DNA of 64,000 nt from Polyangiaceae bacterium. Lineage in GTDB: Bacteria; Myxococcota_A; Polyangia; Polyangiales; Polyangiaceae. The position numbers were made by a program, and so were the translations under genes. The stretch covers positions 1 through 64,000 of the forward strand of contig WQYX01000006.1 of the NCBI GenBank assembly GCA_009781005.1, read 5' to 3'. Positions 1 through 8,405 of this stretch are shown here, piece by piece. The notes under the pieces were generated by a model. It was not told the origin of the DNA. It worked only from the letters and a program-made list of their open reading frames with translations, and ran no database searches. Position 1 is the first letter of the stretch; each line of letters starts with the position of its first letter.

Positions 1-2
1 CC

Positions 3-200
3 GAGCAGCGCGAGGCGCTCCGACGAGAGCTGCTCGTGCAGCTCGAGGAGGAGCAACGAAGCGATGCGATGGAAATCGGCCAAAAGACGACGGGAGCAAC
101 CTACGAGGGGTTCGAAACCTCGCGTCAACTTGAAAGCGGTTCCAAAGCGAAAGAGGTTTATGGTCGCGCGGGCAGATGGAACGAAGACGGCTTCTCGTGA
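3..200 (+). CDS. C-terminal end of an unrecognised protein (5' truncated by window edge)
   Basis: The frame is open from base 3 to a TGA at 198-200 and gives 65 residues, starting Glu/Arg/Leu-rich (EQREALRRELLVQLEEEQ), which suggests the end of a coiled coil. It is absent from the ORF track because it has no start in the window. Its tail contains TSRQLESG, encoded by a 23-bp fragment of the structured repeat family, so part of its C-terminus is repeat-derived. The next gene starts inside it (25-bp overlap), suggesting co-transcription. Function unknown. Confidence 0.5.
   Translation, partial: EQREALRRELLVQLEEEQRSDAMEIGQKTTGATYEGFETSRQLESGSKAKEVYGRAGRWNEDGFS
118..140 (+). repeat. Structured repeat family, arm fragment (copy 0)
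   Basis: The 23 bp CCTCGCGTCAACTTGAAAGCGGT match the right arm of the full copies at 63847-63970 and 59769-59890. Only this arm is present. It is translated within the upstream partial gene. Confidence 0.7.
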
Positions 201-760
201 TCGCGGCGGCGCTAGCTCTGATGCTTCTTGCCATCTTCGTGAGCAGGCGCACCCCATTTCCGAGCGACCACACGCCCGAAGGCGCATATGTCCGCATCGC
301 GAAAAGTGTTGCCGCGGGTGAGCCACGCGCCTTCTTCGCTTACCTCGAGACGGAAGCGCAGTGGGCATGTTTCACCATCCGCGACATGCGTCGCGAGGCG
401 AGTACGAAGGTGCGCGAGAGTTATCCCGAGCCTCAGCGCACGGAGATGCTTGAGCAATACAAGTTATTCTCGGAGGCACAATCCGGCAGCGACATTTTCG
501 CGATCCTTTATGAGCAGCGCGGTTGGGCAAAGCGCCTGCGCAAAGATCTGTCGGGTGTCTCGAAGGTCGAGATCGACGCGGATCGTGCGACGGTCGTGAC
601 GACGCGCGGGACGCGCTGGCCATTTCGCCGCCGCGACAATGGCATTTGGGGCCTCACGATCTTCACCGCCGAGCTCCTGGCAGAGAGCGAGAAAGCCACA
701 CGCGATCTTGCCGTCGTGACAGCCGCCGCCGCCGACTACGACCGCGCGCACAGAAAGTGA
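176..760 (+). CDS. Membrane-anchored hypothetical protein
   Basis: A 194-residue protein with an Arg-rich N-terminus (MERRR) and one strong hydrophobic segment at about residues 7-24, so an N-terminal signal anchor or uncleaved signal peptide. The remaining ~165 residues are charged, mixed alpha/beta in character, and would lie outside the membrane. The shape resembles small NTF2-like or DUF4878-like exported proteins, but no diagnostic motif is visible. It overlaps the preceding gene by 25 bp. A half-copy of the structured repeat begins 6 bp after its stop codon. Confidence 0.6.
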   Translation: MERRRLLVIAAALALMLLAIFVSRRTPFPSDHTPEGAYVRIAKSVAAGEPRAFFAYLETEAQWACFTIRDMRREASTKVRESYPEPQRTEMLEQYKLFSEAQSGSDIFAILYEQRGWAKRLRKDLSGVSKVEIDADRATVVTTRGTRWPFRRRDNGIWGLTIFTAELLAESEKATRDLAVVTAAAADYDRAHRK

Positions 761-765
761 TCACT

Positions 766-808
766 GCGCAGGCCCCAACGATGAGATCGCGTCGAATCGA
801 AAGCGGTC
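766..808 (-). repeat. Structured repeat family, half copy (copy A)
   Basis: This 43-bp stretch is the reverse complement of the left arm plus first core segment of the family (CCCCAACGATGAGATCGCGTC, then GAAAGCGGTC). The other half is missing. It lies 6 bp downstream of the stop codon of the 176-760 gene, the same stop-proximal position taken by several full copies. Confidence 0.7.
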
Positions 809-838
809 CCGGCATGTTGTTCGCAACGATCTTGGCGC

Positions 839-1351
839 ATGAAGTGCCCGTGCTGCGCACGATCGGTCATCGTTAGCCGCGTGCCGGGCGGCACACCTGC
901 GTGCGCGCCGAATGGCGCGAGTACCGACGTTCTGTCCGCGAGATGTCCATATCCGCGTTGCGCGTGCTTGGTCTTCGCTTTGGCATCGCACCCTGACGAT
1001 CCGTTGCGCGAGCTCGTGGACGCGAGCGGTCTTCGGCGTTGGCTCACTCGAGCCATAGCGTTCGACATTCTCCGGACCGCGCCGCTCGTCGGCTTCGTCG
1101 CTCTCTTCGCCTTCGGCCCCCTCGGCGCGGTACGCGCGGCGTTTGAATGGCGTAACGCTGCGTCGGATTGCGCGCTCCTCTTTCTCGGCGCGGTAGTGGC
1201 TGTGCTGCCGGCAGCCATCCTCCTCTTGACGATCCTTGTCGGTCTCGTCTGCGATGCACACCGCACGTGCGGGCGCTTCAACGAGGTCTTCTCTGGCACG
1301 GGCGGCGGCATGCGCCTCGTGCCCGAACCCATCACGTACCGGTCTGTGTAA
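839..1351 (+). CDS. Zinc-ribbon-like membrane protein, hypothetical
   Basis: A 170-residue protein starting with a CPCC motif, followed by a second Cys pair (CPYPRCAC) around residues 36-43, consistent with a small zinc ribbon. Two hydrophobic segments follow at about residues 80-100 and 110-138. The arrangement (N-terminal Zn ribbon, C-terminal membrane hairpin) suggests a membrane-tethered metal-binding or adaptor protein. No family recognised. No clear Shine-Dalgarno precedes the ATG, so the start is uncertain. Confidence 0.5.
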   Translation: MKCPCCARSVIVSRVPGGTPACAPNGASTDVLSARCPYPRCACLVFALASHPDDPLRELVDASGLRRWLTRAIAFDILRTAPLVGFVALFAFGPLGAVRAAFEWRNAASDCALLFLGAVVAVLPAAILLLTILVGLVCDAHRTCGRFNEVFSGTGGGMRLVPEPITYRSV

Positions 1352-1405
1352 CATGCACGCAACGCCTAGTGCGTTCCGTTCAGGGGCCGAAGACGTTAGT
1401 CTCTC

Positions 1406-1975
1406 ATGATGAGCGTCGATCGGAATGCTGCTGCCCTTGCAATCGAGGCTTTTTTGCGCGCCATCGGGCACGATCCGGAGGTTCTGCCGGAGCTCGCGGG
1501 AACGGGTGCGCGGGTTGCGGACGCCTTCGCTGACGAGCTCTGCGTGGGATATCGCATCGATACTCAAGCGCTCGTCGCTGCGAGTGTGATCCCCGCGCCG
1601 TCCCCTGGCGGACTCGTCGTCGTCAGAGACATTCCGGTGACGACCATGTGCCCGCATCATCTCTTGCCGGCCACGGGCACGGCCACCATTGCCATGCTCG
1701 CGCGCGACAGAATCATTGGTCTCGGAACCTTCGCGGCCCTCGTCGACGCGCACGCGCGCCGGCTCACCTTGCAAGAGACCATTGGTGAGGGTGTGGTCCG
1801 GGATTTGTTCGATACGCTCGATCCGATATGGATTGGATGCCGGCTCGTGATGGCGCAGGCATGCATGATTGTTCGGGGCAAGCGTGCGTTCGGTTCACGC
1901 GTGGAGACGGTCGCACTGCGCAGCGAAATCAAGGATGTTGCAACGGTTCATGCAACGTTGGGCGTGGGGCGATGA
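1406..1975 (+). CDS. folE: GTP cyclohydrolase I family protein
   Basis: 189 residues, about the usual length of GTP cyclohydrolase I catalytic subunits. GCH-I converts GTP to 7,8-dihydroneopterin triphosphate at the start of folate/tetrahydrobiopterin synthesis. Visible family motifs: MCPHHLLP (zinc site; family form CEHHLLP) at about residue 76, a RLTLQE segment (family RLQVQER), and CMIVRGKRAFGSR (family CM.MRGV.KPGS), which carries the second zinc cysteine. Several positions differ from the housekeeping consensus, so this may be a divergent paralogue. A terminator-like repeat follows, shared with convergent glmS. Confidence 0.8.
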   Translation: MMSVDRNAAALAIEAFLRAIGHDPEVLPELAGTGARVADAFADELCVGYRIDTQALVAASVIPAPSPGGLVVVRDIPVTTMCPHHLLPATGTATIAMLARDRIIGLGTFAALVDAHARRLTLQETIGEGVVRDLFDTLDPIWIGCRLVMAQACMIVRGKRAFGSRVETVALRSEIKDVATVHATLGVGR

Positions 1976-2005
1976 CGGGGTGGGAATGCAACTGATTGGT
2001 TGCGT

Positions 2006-2071
2006 GGCAGGCACGGGGGCCTGCCCCTACAGTTGACAGACCACTCGTAGGGGTGGCCCTCGTGGCCGCCC
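2006..2071. terminator. Triple-hairpin repeat between convergent genes (family 2, copy K)
   Basis: Three overlapping inverted repeats: GGCAGGC/GCCTGCC (2006-2025), CCCCTAC/GTAGGGG (2024-2053) and GGGTGGCC/GGCCGCCC (2051-2071). The same order recurs at 44775-44842. The element ends exactly at the glmS stop codon and lies 30 bp after the folE-like stop, so a bidirectional terminator is the likely role (inference). Confidence 0.65.
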
Positions 2072-3958
2072 TTATTCTACGGTGACGGTCTTGGCGAGGT
2101 TGCGCGGCTGGTCGACGTCGGTGCCCTTCAAATCGGCCATGTAATAGGCAAGGAGTTGCAGTGGCAACACCGTGAGCAGGGGTTGGACCTCGTTCGCAGC
2201 TTCCGGAATGGTAATGACGTCCGGCTCCGCCGCCGAAAGGATTCCTCGGGTGGAGCTTCGCGGTGCCGCGTCTGAAAAGCAGAGCGCGCGCACGTCTTCG
2301 TCGCCCTCGGTGCACACGGCAATGAGCTGGCCTTCGCGCGCCTTGACCTCCTCCATGTTGGAAAACGTCTTGTCGTACTGGTTGTCGCGCGGGCACACGA
2401 CGACCACGGGCATATCTTCGTCGATGAGGGCAATGGGCCCGTGTTTCATCTCGCCGGCGGCGTAGCCCTCGGCATGAATGTACGAAATCTCTTTCAGTTT
2501 GAGAGCGCCCTCGAGCGCCACGGGGAACTCCGTTCCGCGCCCGAGAAAGAGCATGTCGCGCGTGCGAAGATACTTCTTCGCAATGGCCTTGATGTCCTCT
2601 CCGCGCGCGAGCACTTCGCGCATTTGTGCAGGCACCCGCCAGAGCGCATCGAGGACGCGATGCGCGCCGTCGGTGTCGAGCGTGCCGCGGCGGCGACCCA
2701 TGTAGATTGCAAGCATGAGCAGTGCGGCGAGCTGCGAGGTGAAACATTTGGTCGACGCGACGCCGATCTCGGGTCCCGCATGCGTGTAGAGTGCACCGTC
2801 GGAGGCGCGCGCGATGGCGCTGTCGACGACGTTGGTGACGGCGAGCACGTGCGCACCTGCGGCCTTCGCGGCTTTGACGGCGGCGAGCGTGTCGAGCGTC
2901 TCACCGCTCTGGCTCACGGCGACGACGAGATCATTCGGAACGAATACCGGATCGCGCGTGCGAACCTCACTGCCGATCTCGAGCGTGGAAGGGATGCGTG
3001 CAAGCTGCTCGACCCAGTAACGGCCCGCCATGGCGGAGTGTGCGCTGGTTCCGCACGCGACGAAATAGACGCGGCTCACGCGCTGCGCGAGCTCCGCAGA
3101 CAACCCGATCTCCGCCCCGACGACGTCGGCGTTGGGGAGATCCACGCGCCCGCGCAGCGTGTCCTCGATCGCTCGAGGCTGCTCGTGGATCTCTTTGAGC
3201 ATGAAGTGCTTGTAGCCGCCCTTCTCCGCTTGCATGGGCGACCAGTCGATGCGCTTGTGTTCGCGCGTGATGCGTGTGCCTTCGAGCGTCGAGATCTCGA
3301 CGTGGCTTGCCGTCAGCACGGCCATCTCACCGTCGTGAAGGAGAATGATGTCGCGCGTGTGCGCGAGGATCGCGGGGATGTCGCTCGCAGCAAAATTCTC
3401 GTTTTCGCCGATGCCGAGGACGAGCGGTGAGTCCTGCTTGGCGACGACGATTTCGTCGGGTGCGTCTCCGCTCACGACCGCGATGGCGTATGCGCCGCGC
3501 ACGTGCCCGAGGGCTGTGCGCACCGCCTCGGACAGGCGAGTTCTGCCCTGGCGCATGGCTTCGTCGATGAGGTGCGCGACGATCTCGGTGTCGGTGTCGC
3601 TCTGCAATTTGACGCCGCGGCTCTCGAGATCGCGGCGAAGCTGAACGTGATTCTCGATGATGCCGTTGTGAACGACCGCGACGTGGCCGGCGACGTGAGG
3701 ATGAGCGTTCGCTTCGCTCGGGCGTCCGTGCGTGGCCCAGCGCGTGTGCCCGATGCCCGTTGTCCCCGACAGAGGATTCTTCTTGAGCGCCGCGTCGAGA
3801 TTCGAAAGCTTGCCCACTGCGCGAACGATCTCGACGCCGCGCCCCGTGTGCACCGCGAGACCGGCGGAGTCGTACCCGCGGTACTCGAGGCGACGGAGTC
3901 CCTCCACCAAAATGGGCGCGCAGTCTTTCTGTCCGACGTAGCCGACGATGCCACACAT
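2072..3958 (-). CDS. glmS: Glutamine--fructose-6-phosphate aminotransferase (isomerizing)
   Basis: 628 residues (family ~610). GlmS makes glucosamine-6-phosphate from fructose-6-phosphate and glutamine, the entry to UDP-GlcNAc, peptidoglycan and LPS synthesis. The mature N-terminus MCGIVGYVG supplies the catalytic Cys1 of the class II amidotransferase domain, and GHTRWATHG is the glutamine-site loop. Two SIS isomerase domains follow (CGTSAHSAMAGRYW; SQSGETLDTL), then HAEGYAAGEMKHGPIAL and a C-terminal NLAKTVTVE. It lies downstream of the LeuB-like gene on the same strand. No glmS riboswitch core was recognised in the 132-bp upstream gap. Confidence 0.97.
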   Translation of the reverse strand: MCGIVGYVGQKDCAPILVEGLRRLEYRGYDSAGLAVHTGRGVEIVRAVGKLSNLDAALKKNPLSGTTGIGHTRWATHGRPSEANAHPHVAGHVAVVHNGIIENHVQLRRDLESRGVKLQSDTDTEIVAHLIDEAMRQGRTRLSEAVRTALGHVRGAYAIAVVSGDAPDEIVVAKQDSPLVLGIGENENFAASDIPAILAHTRDIILLHDGEMAVLTASHVEISTLEGTRITREHKRIDWSPMQAEKGGYKHFMLKEIHEQPRAIEDTLRGRVDLPNADVVGAEIGLSAELAQRVSRVYFVACGTSAHSAMAGRYWVEQLARIPSTLEIGSEVRTRDPVFVPNDLVVAVSQSGETLDTLAAVKAAKAAGAHVLAVTNVVDSAIARASDGALYTHAGPEIGVASTKCFTSQLAALLMLAIYMGRRRGTLDTDGAHRVLDALWRVPAQMREVLARGEDIKAIAKKYLRTRDMLFLGRGTEFPVALEGALKLKEISYIHAEGYAAGEMKHGPIALIDEDMPVVVVCPRDNQYDKTFSNMEEVKAREGQLIAVCTEGDEDVRALCFSDAAPRSSTRGILSAAEPDVITIPEAANEVQPLLTVLPLQLLAYYMADLKGTDVDQPRNLAKTVTVE

Positions 3959-4054
3959 AACCAGAACGCTAACTCAAACCACCAATTTTCGCACGGTGCG
4001 CCCGAGCGCCGCCCTGATTTGGGCACATGTAAGCCTCACGCTTTGTGCGACACC

Positions 4055-4075
4055 TGATGCATGTAGTATGCATCA
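4055..4075. promoter_or_regulatory. Perfect 8-bp inverted repeat upstream of glmS
   Basis: TGATGCAT-GTAGT-ATGCATCA is a perfect 8+5+8 palindrome about 97 bp upstream of the glmS start and 15 bp beyond the LeuB-like stop. It is AT-richer than its surroundings and lacks a T-tract, so an operator fits better than a terminator. The binding protein is unknown. Confidence 0.4.
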
Positions 4076-4090
4076 TTGGCGCGCAGCAGG

Positions 4091-5155
4091 TTAGCTATTT
4101 TGGAGCTCGTGCAGAAACCAGTCACCCACGGCCTTCGTGCCCTTTTTGCCGCCGACGTCGGGCGTACAGTTTCCTGTTTCGATGGCGCGGGTAACGATGC
4201 CTTCGATGCGCTCTTCTTCTTCGGGCCAACCGAGATGCGCGAGCATCATCCCGACGGAGAGGAAGCTTGCGAGCGGGTTCGCGAGATCCCTGCCTTCGAG
4301 CGCGATCGCCGACCCGTGCACGGGTTCGAACATCGCCACGCGCTTTGGATTTGCATAATGCACGTTTGCGCTTGCCGCCATACCGAGGCCGCCCTGTAGC
4401 CCGGCGCCGAGATCCGTGACGATGTCGCCGAAGAGATTGTTGGTGACGATGACCTCGAACTGTTGCGGGTCCTGCACCATGAAGAGAAAGAGCGTGTCGA
4501 CGTAGACATGTTTTGCGGTGACGCGCGGGTACTCTTTCGCGACCTCGAAAAAGCAGCGGTGCCAGAGTTCGTGTGCGTGCGCCATGGCGTTCGACTTGTC
4601 GGCCATGTGCACGGTCTTCTTTCCGTGCCTGCTCGCGTAGTCGAAGGCCGCGCGGATGATGCGCTCGACGCCCTTGCGCGTGTTGACGTCTTCGTTGATG
4701 GCGATCTCGTCGGGGGTGCCGCGTTTGAACTGGCCGCCCATGGCTGCGTAGATCCCTTCGGTGTTCTCGCGGAAGACCACCATGTTGACGTCTTTCACGC
4801 CGCGATTCTTGAGCGGCACGAGCCGATCGGCGAGGGCTTTGACGGGGCGCATATTGGCGTAGAGATCGAGCCCGAAGCGAAGTCCGAAGAGGATGTCACG
4901 CGCGTAGTCGTGATTCGGAACGCGCGGATCGCCGAGCGCGCCGAGCAGGACTGCACTGGCTTCGTCGCGAATGCGATCGAACACCTCCCTTGGAAACGTC
5001 ACGCCGTCGCGGAGATATCTTTCCGCACCGAGATCGAGCTCCCAGAGCTTGAGCGGAAGCTTCCGATCGTCGCGGAAATGTTCGAGCATGCGGCGTGCTT
5101 GCAATATGACCTCGGGACCAATTCCGTCGCCTGGGATAATCGCAATGAGGGCCAT
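4091..5155 (-). CDS. Isocitrate/isopropylmalate dehydrogenase family protein (LeuB-like)
   Basis: 354 residues from the chosen ATG at 5155, where MALIAIIPGDGIGPEV gives the canonical family N-terminus; the ORF-track extension to 5293 is Arg/Lys-rich and runs into the divergent gene. This NAD(P)-dependent beta-decarboxylating dehydrogenase family includes LeuB (leucine synthesis), tartrate and homoisocitrate dehydrogenases. Seen: FRENTEGIYA substrate loop, DKSNAM with its Lys, NLFGDIVTDLGAGLQGGLG with metal-binding Asp residues, and EPVHGSA. No leuC or leuD is nearby, so exact substrate is open; 3-isopropylmalate is the best guess. Confidence 0.85.
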   Translation of the reverse strand: MALIAIIPGDGIGPEVILQARRMLEHFRDDRKLPLKLWELDLGAERYLRDGVTFPREVFDRIRDEASAVLLGALGDPRVPNHDYARDILFGLRFGLDLYANMRPVKALADRLVPLKNRGVKDVNMVVFRENTEGIYAAMGGQFKRGTPDEIAINEDVNTRKGVERIIRAAFDYASRHGKKTVHMADKSNAMAHAHELWHRCFFEVAKEYPRVTAKHVYVDTLFLFMVQDPQQFEVIVTNNLFGDIVTDLGAGLQGGLGMAASANVHYANPKRVAMFEPVHGSAIALEGRDLANPLASFLSVGMMLAHLGWPEEEERIEGIVTRAIETGNCTPDVGGKKGTKAVGDWFLHELQNS

Positions 5156-5181
5156 GGTTTTGGTGGCTACGTTAGCATGAA

Positions 5182-5976
5182 GTGAGGATGCTCGTGACCG
5201 CTCGATATGCCTTCGTCGCGCCTTCTTTGATGGGGATTGGCCTTCTGGTTTTCGCTGCGTGCGGTGGCTCCACGGCGCCGTCCGCATCTTCACCCGCCGA
5301 GCTTCCGGCGGCGAGCGACATAGCTGCCGCAGATCGATCGTCCACGCCCAACACGAATGCTCAGATTACCTCGGCGCAGGCCGCTGCCCCCGTAGCGCAT
5401 GAAGCTCCGTGGCCTTTCGGACCGGCGCCAACACCTGAACAGCGCACTCTACAGATCAGTCGATTGCAGATGGATCCTGGACCCATCCGTTCCAACTGGG
5501 TTCCGCCCGGCAAGAGCGAGCGCTACGGGCATGCGGAAGCGCTCATCCTTGCTCCGTACGGTACCGTGCGTGCGAAGATTTCGGACTTTGCACATTACAA
5601 AGATCTTGCTGGGCCAAAGTTCAAGAAGGTGAGCGTCACGGGCAGGCAAGGCGACGCGACCGATATCTATTTTCAACTTCCCATCATGAAAGGGCTCGTG
5701 ACAATCTGGTATGTCACGCGCTTCGTTCCACCACGCCCCGCTGCGGGCGGCGGTGAAGTGGTGGAGGGCACGTTCGTCAAGGGCAACATCAGGGGCATGC
5801 ACATCGCCTTCAAGGTGCGCCCCGGCCCGGACGACGGGAGCACCATTCTTGTTTGCGATCTGCTCCTGTCGCTTGGCATTCCAGCCCCTCAATCGAACGT
5901 CGACGAGGAGCTGCGCGATGCGTGCGGCGACGCCCTCAACGCCGTCCGCGCACGGACGACGTCATCTATCCCGTAA
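5182..5976 (+). CDS. Putative lipoprotein, hypothetical
   Basis: 264 residues from a GTG at 5182 (an ATG follows two codons later). A hydrophobic N-terminus ends in a lipobox-like LVFAAC at about residue 27, so it is predicted to be lipidated. A Ser/Ala/Pro-rich linker follows, then a ~190-residue domain of unknown family. It is divergent from the LeuB-like gene with 26 bp between starts, so promoters must overlap the start regions. Convergent with ald downstream. Confidence 0.6.
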   Translation: MRMLVTARYAFVAPSLMGIGLLVFAACGGSTAPSASSPAELPAASDIAAADRSSTPNTNAQITSAQAAAPVAHEAPWPFGPAPTPEQRTLQISRLQMDPGPIRSNWVPPGKSERYGHAEALILAPYGTVRAKISDFAHYKDLAGPKFKKVSVTGRQGDATDIYFQLPIMKGLVTIWYVTRFVPPRPAAGGGEVVEGTFVKGNIRGMHIAFKVRPGPDDGSTILVCDLLLSLGIPAPQSNVDEELRDACGDALNAVRARTTSSIP

Positions 5977-6022
5977 CGCCGAATTCACCGATTTCGAGCA
6001 AATCCTGGGCTTCGTTCGTTCA

Positions 6023-6106
6023 CGTCGCCGTCGCCGACAACGATCAGGTCAACGTCAACGAACGTGAGCGTGATCGTCGTCGTGGTCTTTGACGGCGACG
6101 GCGACG
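6023..6106. terminator. Long inverted repeat between convergent genes
   Basis: CGTCGCCGTCGCCG (6023-6036) and its exact complement CGGCGACGGCGACG (6093-6106) flank 56 bp that itself contains smaller inverted repeats. It lies between the convergent lipoprotein and ald genes, so a shared terminator is plausible. There is no clear T-tract. Confidence 0.45.
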
Positions 6107-6140
6107 AAAGGTCACTCGGGGCAGCGAGGCGTTGAGGCAG

Positions 6141-7253
6141 CTACCCGATCAATCGTGCGGCCGACAGGAACTCCATCTTGTGGGCCTGCGCGACGGGTTC
6201 GCACGTGACGTAGCCGCCGTATGTGTTGATGCCTTTGAGAAACGCGCGATCGGTCCTGGCAACTCCGGCGACGCCCATGTTGGCGATCTTCACCGCGTAG
6301 TTGATGGTGGTGTTGACGAGTGCCCACGTGCTCGTTTGCGCGACCGCGCCCGGCATGTTTGCGACGCAGTAGTGCACGACGTCGTGAACCTGATACGTCG
6401 GGTTGTCGTGCGTGGTCGGGCGGGCGGTCTCGATGCAGCCGCCCTGATCGACGGCGGCGTCGACGACGACCGATCCGGGCTCCATCTTGGCAATGAGATC
6501 CTCGGTCACGAGAGTGGGCGCACGCGCTCCTGGGACGAGGACGGCACCGATGACGAGGTCGGCGCGCGGCACGCACTGCTCGATGTTCGTGGTGTTCGAG
6601 TAAAGCGTTTCGACGGTGCTGCCGAAGATGTCTACGAGGTAGCTCATGGTCGAAATCTTGGTGTCGAGCACGGTGACTTGTGCACCCATGCCGACCGCGA
6701 TGGTGGCGGCATTGCGACCCACGTTGCCACCGCCGAGGATGACGACGCGGCCGCGGCGAGTACCCGTCACGCCGCCGAGAAGCACGCCTTTGCCGCCTTG
6801 TTCTCGCTGAAGAACGTTGGCGCCAACTTGGACGGCCATGCGCCCGGCGACTTCGCTCATGGGGCGAAGGAGCGGCAGCGTACCGTCGTCGCGCTCGATG
6901 GTTTCGTACGCGATGCTCGTGACTTTCTTGGCCGCGAGCTCGCGCGTGAGCTCGAACTCCGGCGCGAGGTGGAGATAAGTGTAAATTACAAGTTTCTCGC
7001 GGAAGAAGCCGAACTCCGTGGGTAGCGGCTCTTTGACTTTGACGACCATCTCGGCGCTCCACGCGTCGGCGGCGGTTCGAACGATCTCTGCGCCTGCTGC
7101 GATGTAGTCTGCATCTTTGATCTGCGCGCCCTCGCCCGCGCCCTTCTCGACGAGAACCTTGTGGCCATACTGCGTGAGGCTGCGCACGCCCGCGGGCGTC
7201 ATGCCGACGCGGTACTCGCGGGTTTTGATCTCTTTCGGCACTCCGATGATCAC
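6141..7253 (-). CDS. ald: Alanine dehydrogenase
   Basis: 370 residues from a GTG at 7253, matching the family (~371). The start was chosen because AAGGAG lies just upstream and the protein then begins [20 protein letters not shown], the standard Ald N-terminus; the ORF-track start at 7325 adds a basic tail. Ald interconverts L-alanine and pyruvate with NAD+. Seen: KVKEP with the substrate Lys, HLAPE, the NAD-binding [10 protein letters not shown] in a Rossmann fold, and [21 protein letters not shown] near the active site. Confidence 0.95.
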   Translation of the reverse strand: MIIGVPKEIKTREYRVGMTPAGVRSLTQYGHKVLVEKGAGEGAQIKDADYIAAGAEIVRTAADAWSAEMVVKVKEPLPTEFGFFREKLVIYTYLHLAPEFELTRELAAKKVTSIAYETIERDDGTLPLLRPMSEVAGRMAVQVGANVLQREQGGKGVLLGGVTGTRRGRVVILGGGNVGRNAATIAVGMGAQVTVLDTKISTMSYLVDIFGSTVETLYSNTTNIEQCVPRADLVIGAVLVPGARAPTLVTEDLIAKMEPGSVVVDAAVDQGGCIETARPTTHDNPTYQVHDVVHYCVANMPGAVAQTSTWALVNTTINYAVKIANMGVAGVARTDRAFLKGINTYGGYVTCEPVAQAHKMEFLSAARLIG

Positions 7254-7355
7254 GGCGAAAGCTCCTTTTTTACGCGCTTTTGGCGCTGGGGTTTGCGCGG
7301 TGCGGACCATAGCCTTTCGTCTCAACAGAAAGAAGCAGTATGGGAGGGCGGCCGC

Positions 7356-8405
7356 ATGTACTCCGTCCTTCGTCCGCTCTTGTTTTCAATGAATCCAACC
7401 CGCGCGCACGCCGTAGCCATGCGGGCATTGGGTCCCGTCGAACGGCTCGCGCCGTTGCGCGGCCTCGTGCGCGCGAGTTGTGCCGTGCGCGATCCTCGCC
7501 TGGAGGTGCGCGCGATGGGTCTCGTATTCCCGTCTCCAGTGGGTCTCGCGGCGGGGCTCGACAAGAACGCCGAGCGGCCGCGCGCCTTCGCCTCGTTCGG
7601 CTTCGGACACATCGAGCTCGGCACGGTGACTGCGCAGGCGCAAGCGCCGAATCCCGCGCCGAACCTTTTTCGATTGCCAATCGATCATGCGCTCATCAAT
7701 CGCCTTGGCTTCCCGAACGAAGGTGCCGGCATCGTCGCCGCGCGCGTCGGCGCGTGCAAAAAAGATATCGGTGTTCCCGTTGGCATCTCCATTGGCAAGT
7801 CGCGCAGCGTGCCGCTCGATCCCATCGAAGGCGTAAAAGAGGACTATCTTGCGAGCTTCCGCGCCGTCCGTAGAGTTGCGGACTTCGTTGTCATCAACGT
7901 GTCATCACCAAACACGAAGGATCTGCGCGCCATGCAAGCCGCCGACGTTGCGCGCACGCTCTTCGATGCGCTGCTCGAAGATGCTGCGCGTGCCGGCGAA
8001 CGCATTCCAATCCTCGTCAAGATTGCACCGGATTTGGATGACGACGGCATTGATGGAATCTGCGAAGTGGCAAAGAGTGCGGGGCTCTCTGGCATTGTTG
8101 CAACGAATACGACGATCGCGCGCAGCGGGCTTGCTACCCCCGCGGACGAAGTGGAGCGCATGGGTGCGGGAGGCCTGAGCGGCAGGCCTCTCTTCGCTCG
8201 CTCGCTCGAAGTGGTCGAGCGGGTGCGCGCGCGCGTTGGACCATCCATGTGCGTGATTGGTGTGGGTGGCGTTGACGACGTTGATTCAACGTTGGCAATG
8301 CTGCGTGCGGGTGCCGATCTCGTTCAAATCTTTACGGGTTTCATTTATGGCGGTCCGAGGCTTCCCGGCACGATCGCACGCGATCTCCTAACTTCGCGGC
8401 AGTGA
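7356..8405 (+). CDS. pyrD: Dihydroorotate dehydrogenase (quinone), class 2
   Basis: 349 residues from ATG 7356, preceded by a purine-rich GGGAGGG; the ORF-track start at 7161 lies inside divergent ald. PyrD oxidises dihydroorotate to orotate in pyrimidine synthesis, passing electrons to quinone. The N-terminal ~45 residues form the amphipathic membrane-binding extension of class 2 enzymes. Seen: AGLDKNAE, GHIELGTVTAQAQ, NRLGFPNEG, VINVSSPNT, LVKIAPDL, GLSGRPLF and the FMN phosphate loop GVGGV. Its last 18 bp overlap the convergent fic gene. Confidence 0.95.
   Translation: MYSVLRPLLFSMNPTRAHAVAMRALGPVERLAPLRGLVRASCAVRDPRLEVRAMGLVFPSPVGLAAGLDKNAERPRAFASFGFGHIELGTVTAQAQAPNPAPNLFRLPIDHALINRLGFPNEGAGIVAARVGACKKDIGVPVGISIGKSRSVPLDPIEGVKEDYLASFRAVRRVADFVVINVSSPNTKDLRAMQAADVARTLFDALLEDAARAGERIPILVKIAPDLDDDGIDGICEVAKSAGLSGIVATNTTIARSGLATPADEVERMGAGGLSGRPLFARSLEVVERVRARVGPSMCVIGVGGVDDVDSTLAMLRAGADLVQIFTGFIYGGPRLPGTIARDLLTSRQ

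Noticed and set aside
2441-3430. 329-aa plus-strand ORF opposite glmS
   Set aside because: Antisense shadow within a clearly real glmS; composition atypical and no start signal.
3959-4090. glmS ribozyme-riboswitch upstream of glmS
   Set aside because: The gap is only 132 bp and contains no recognisable glmS ribozyme core; the lineage is also not one known to use it.
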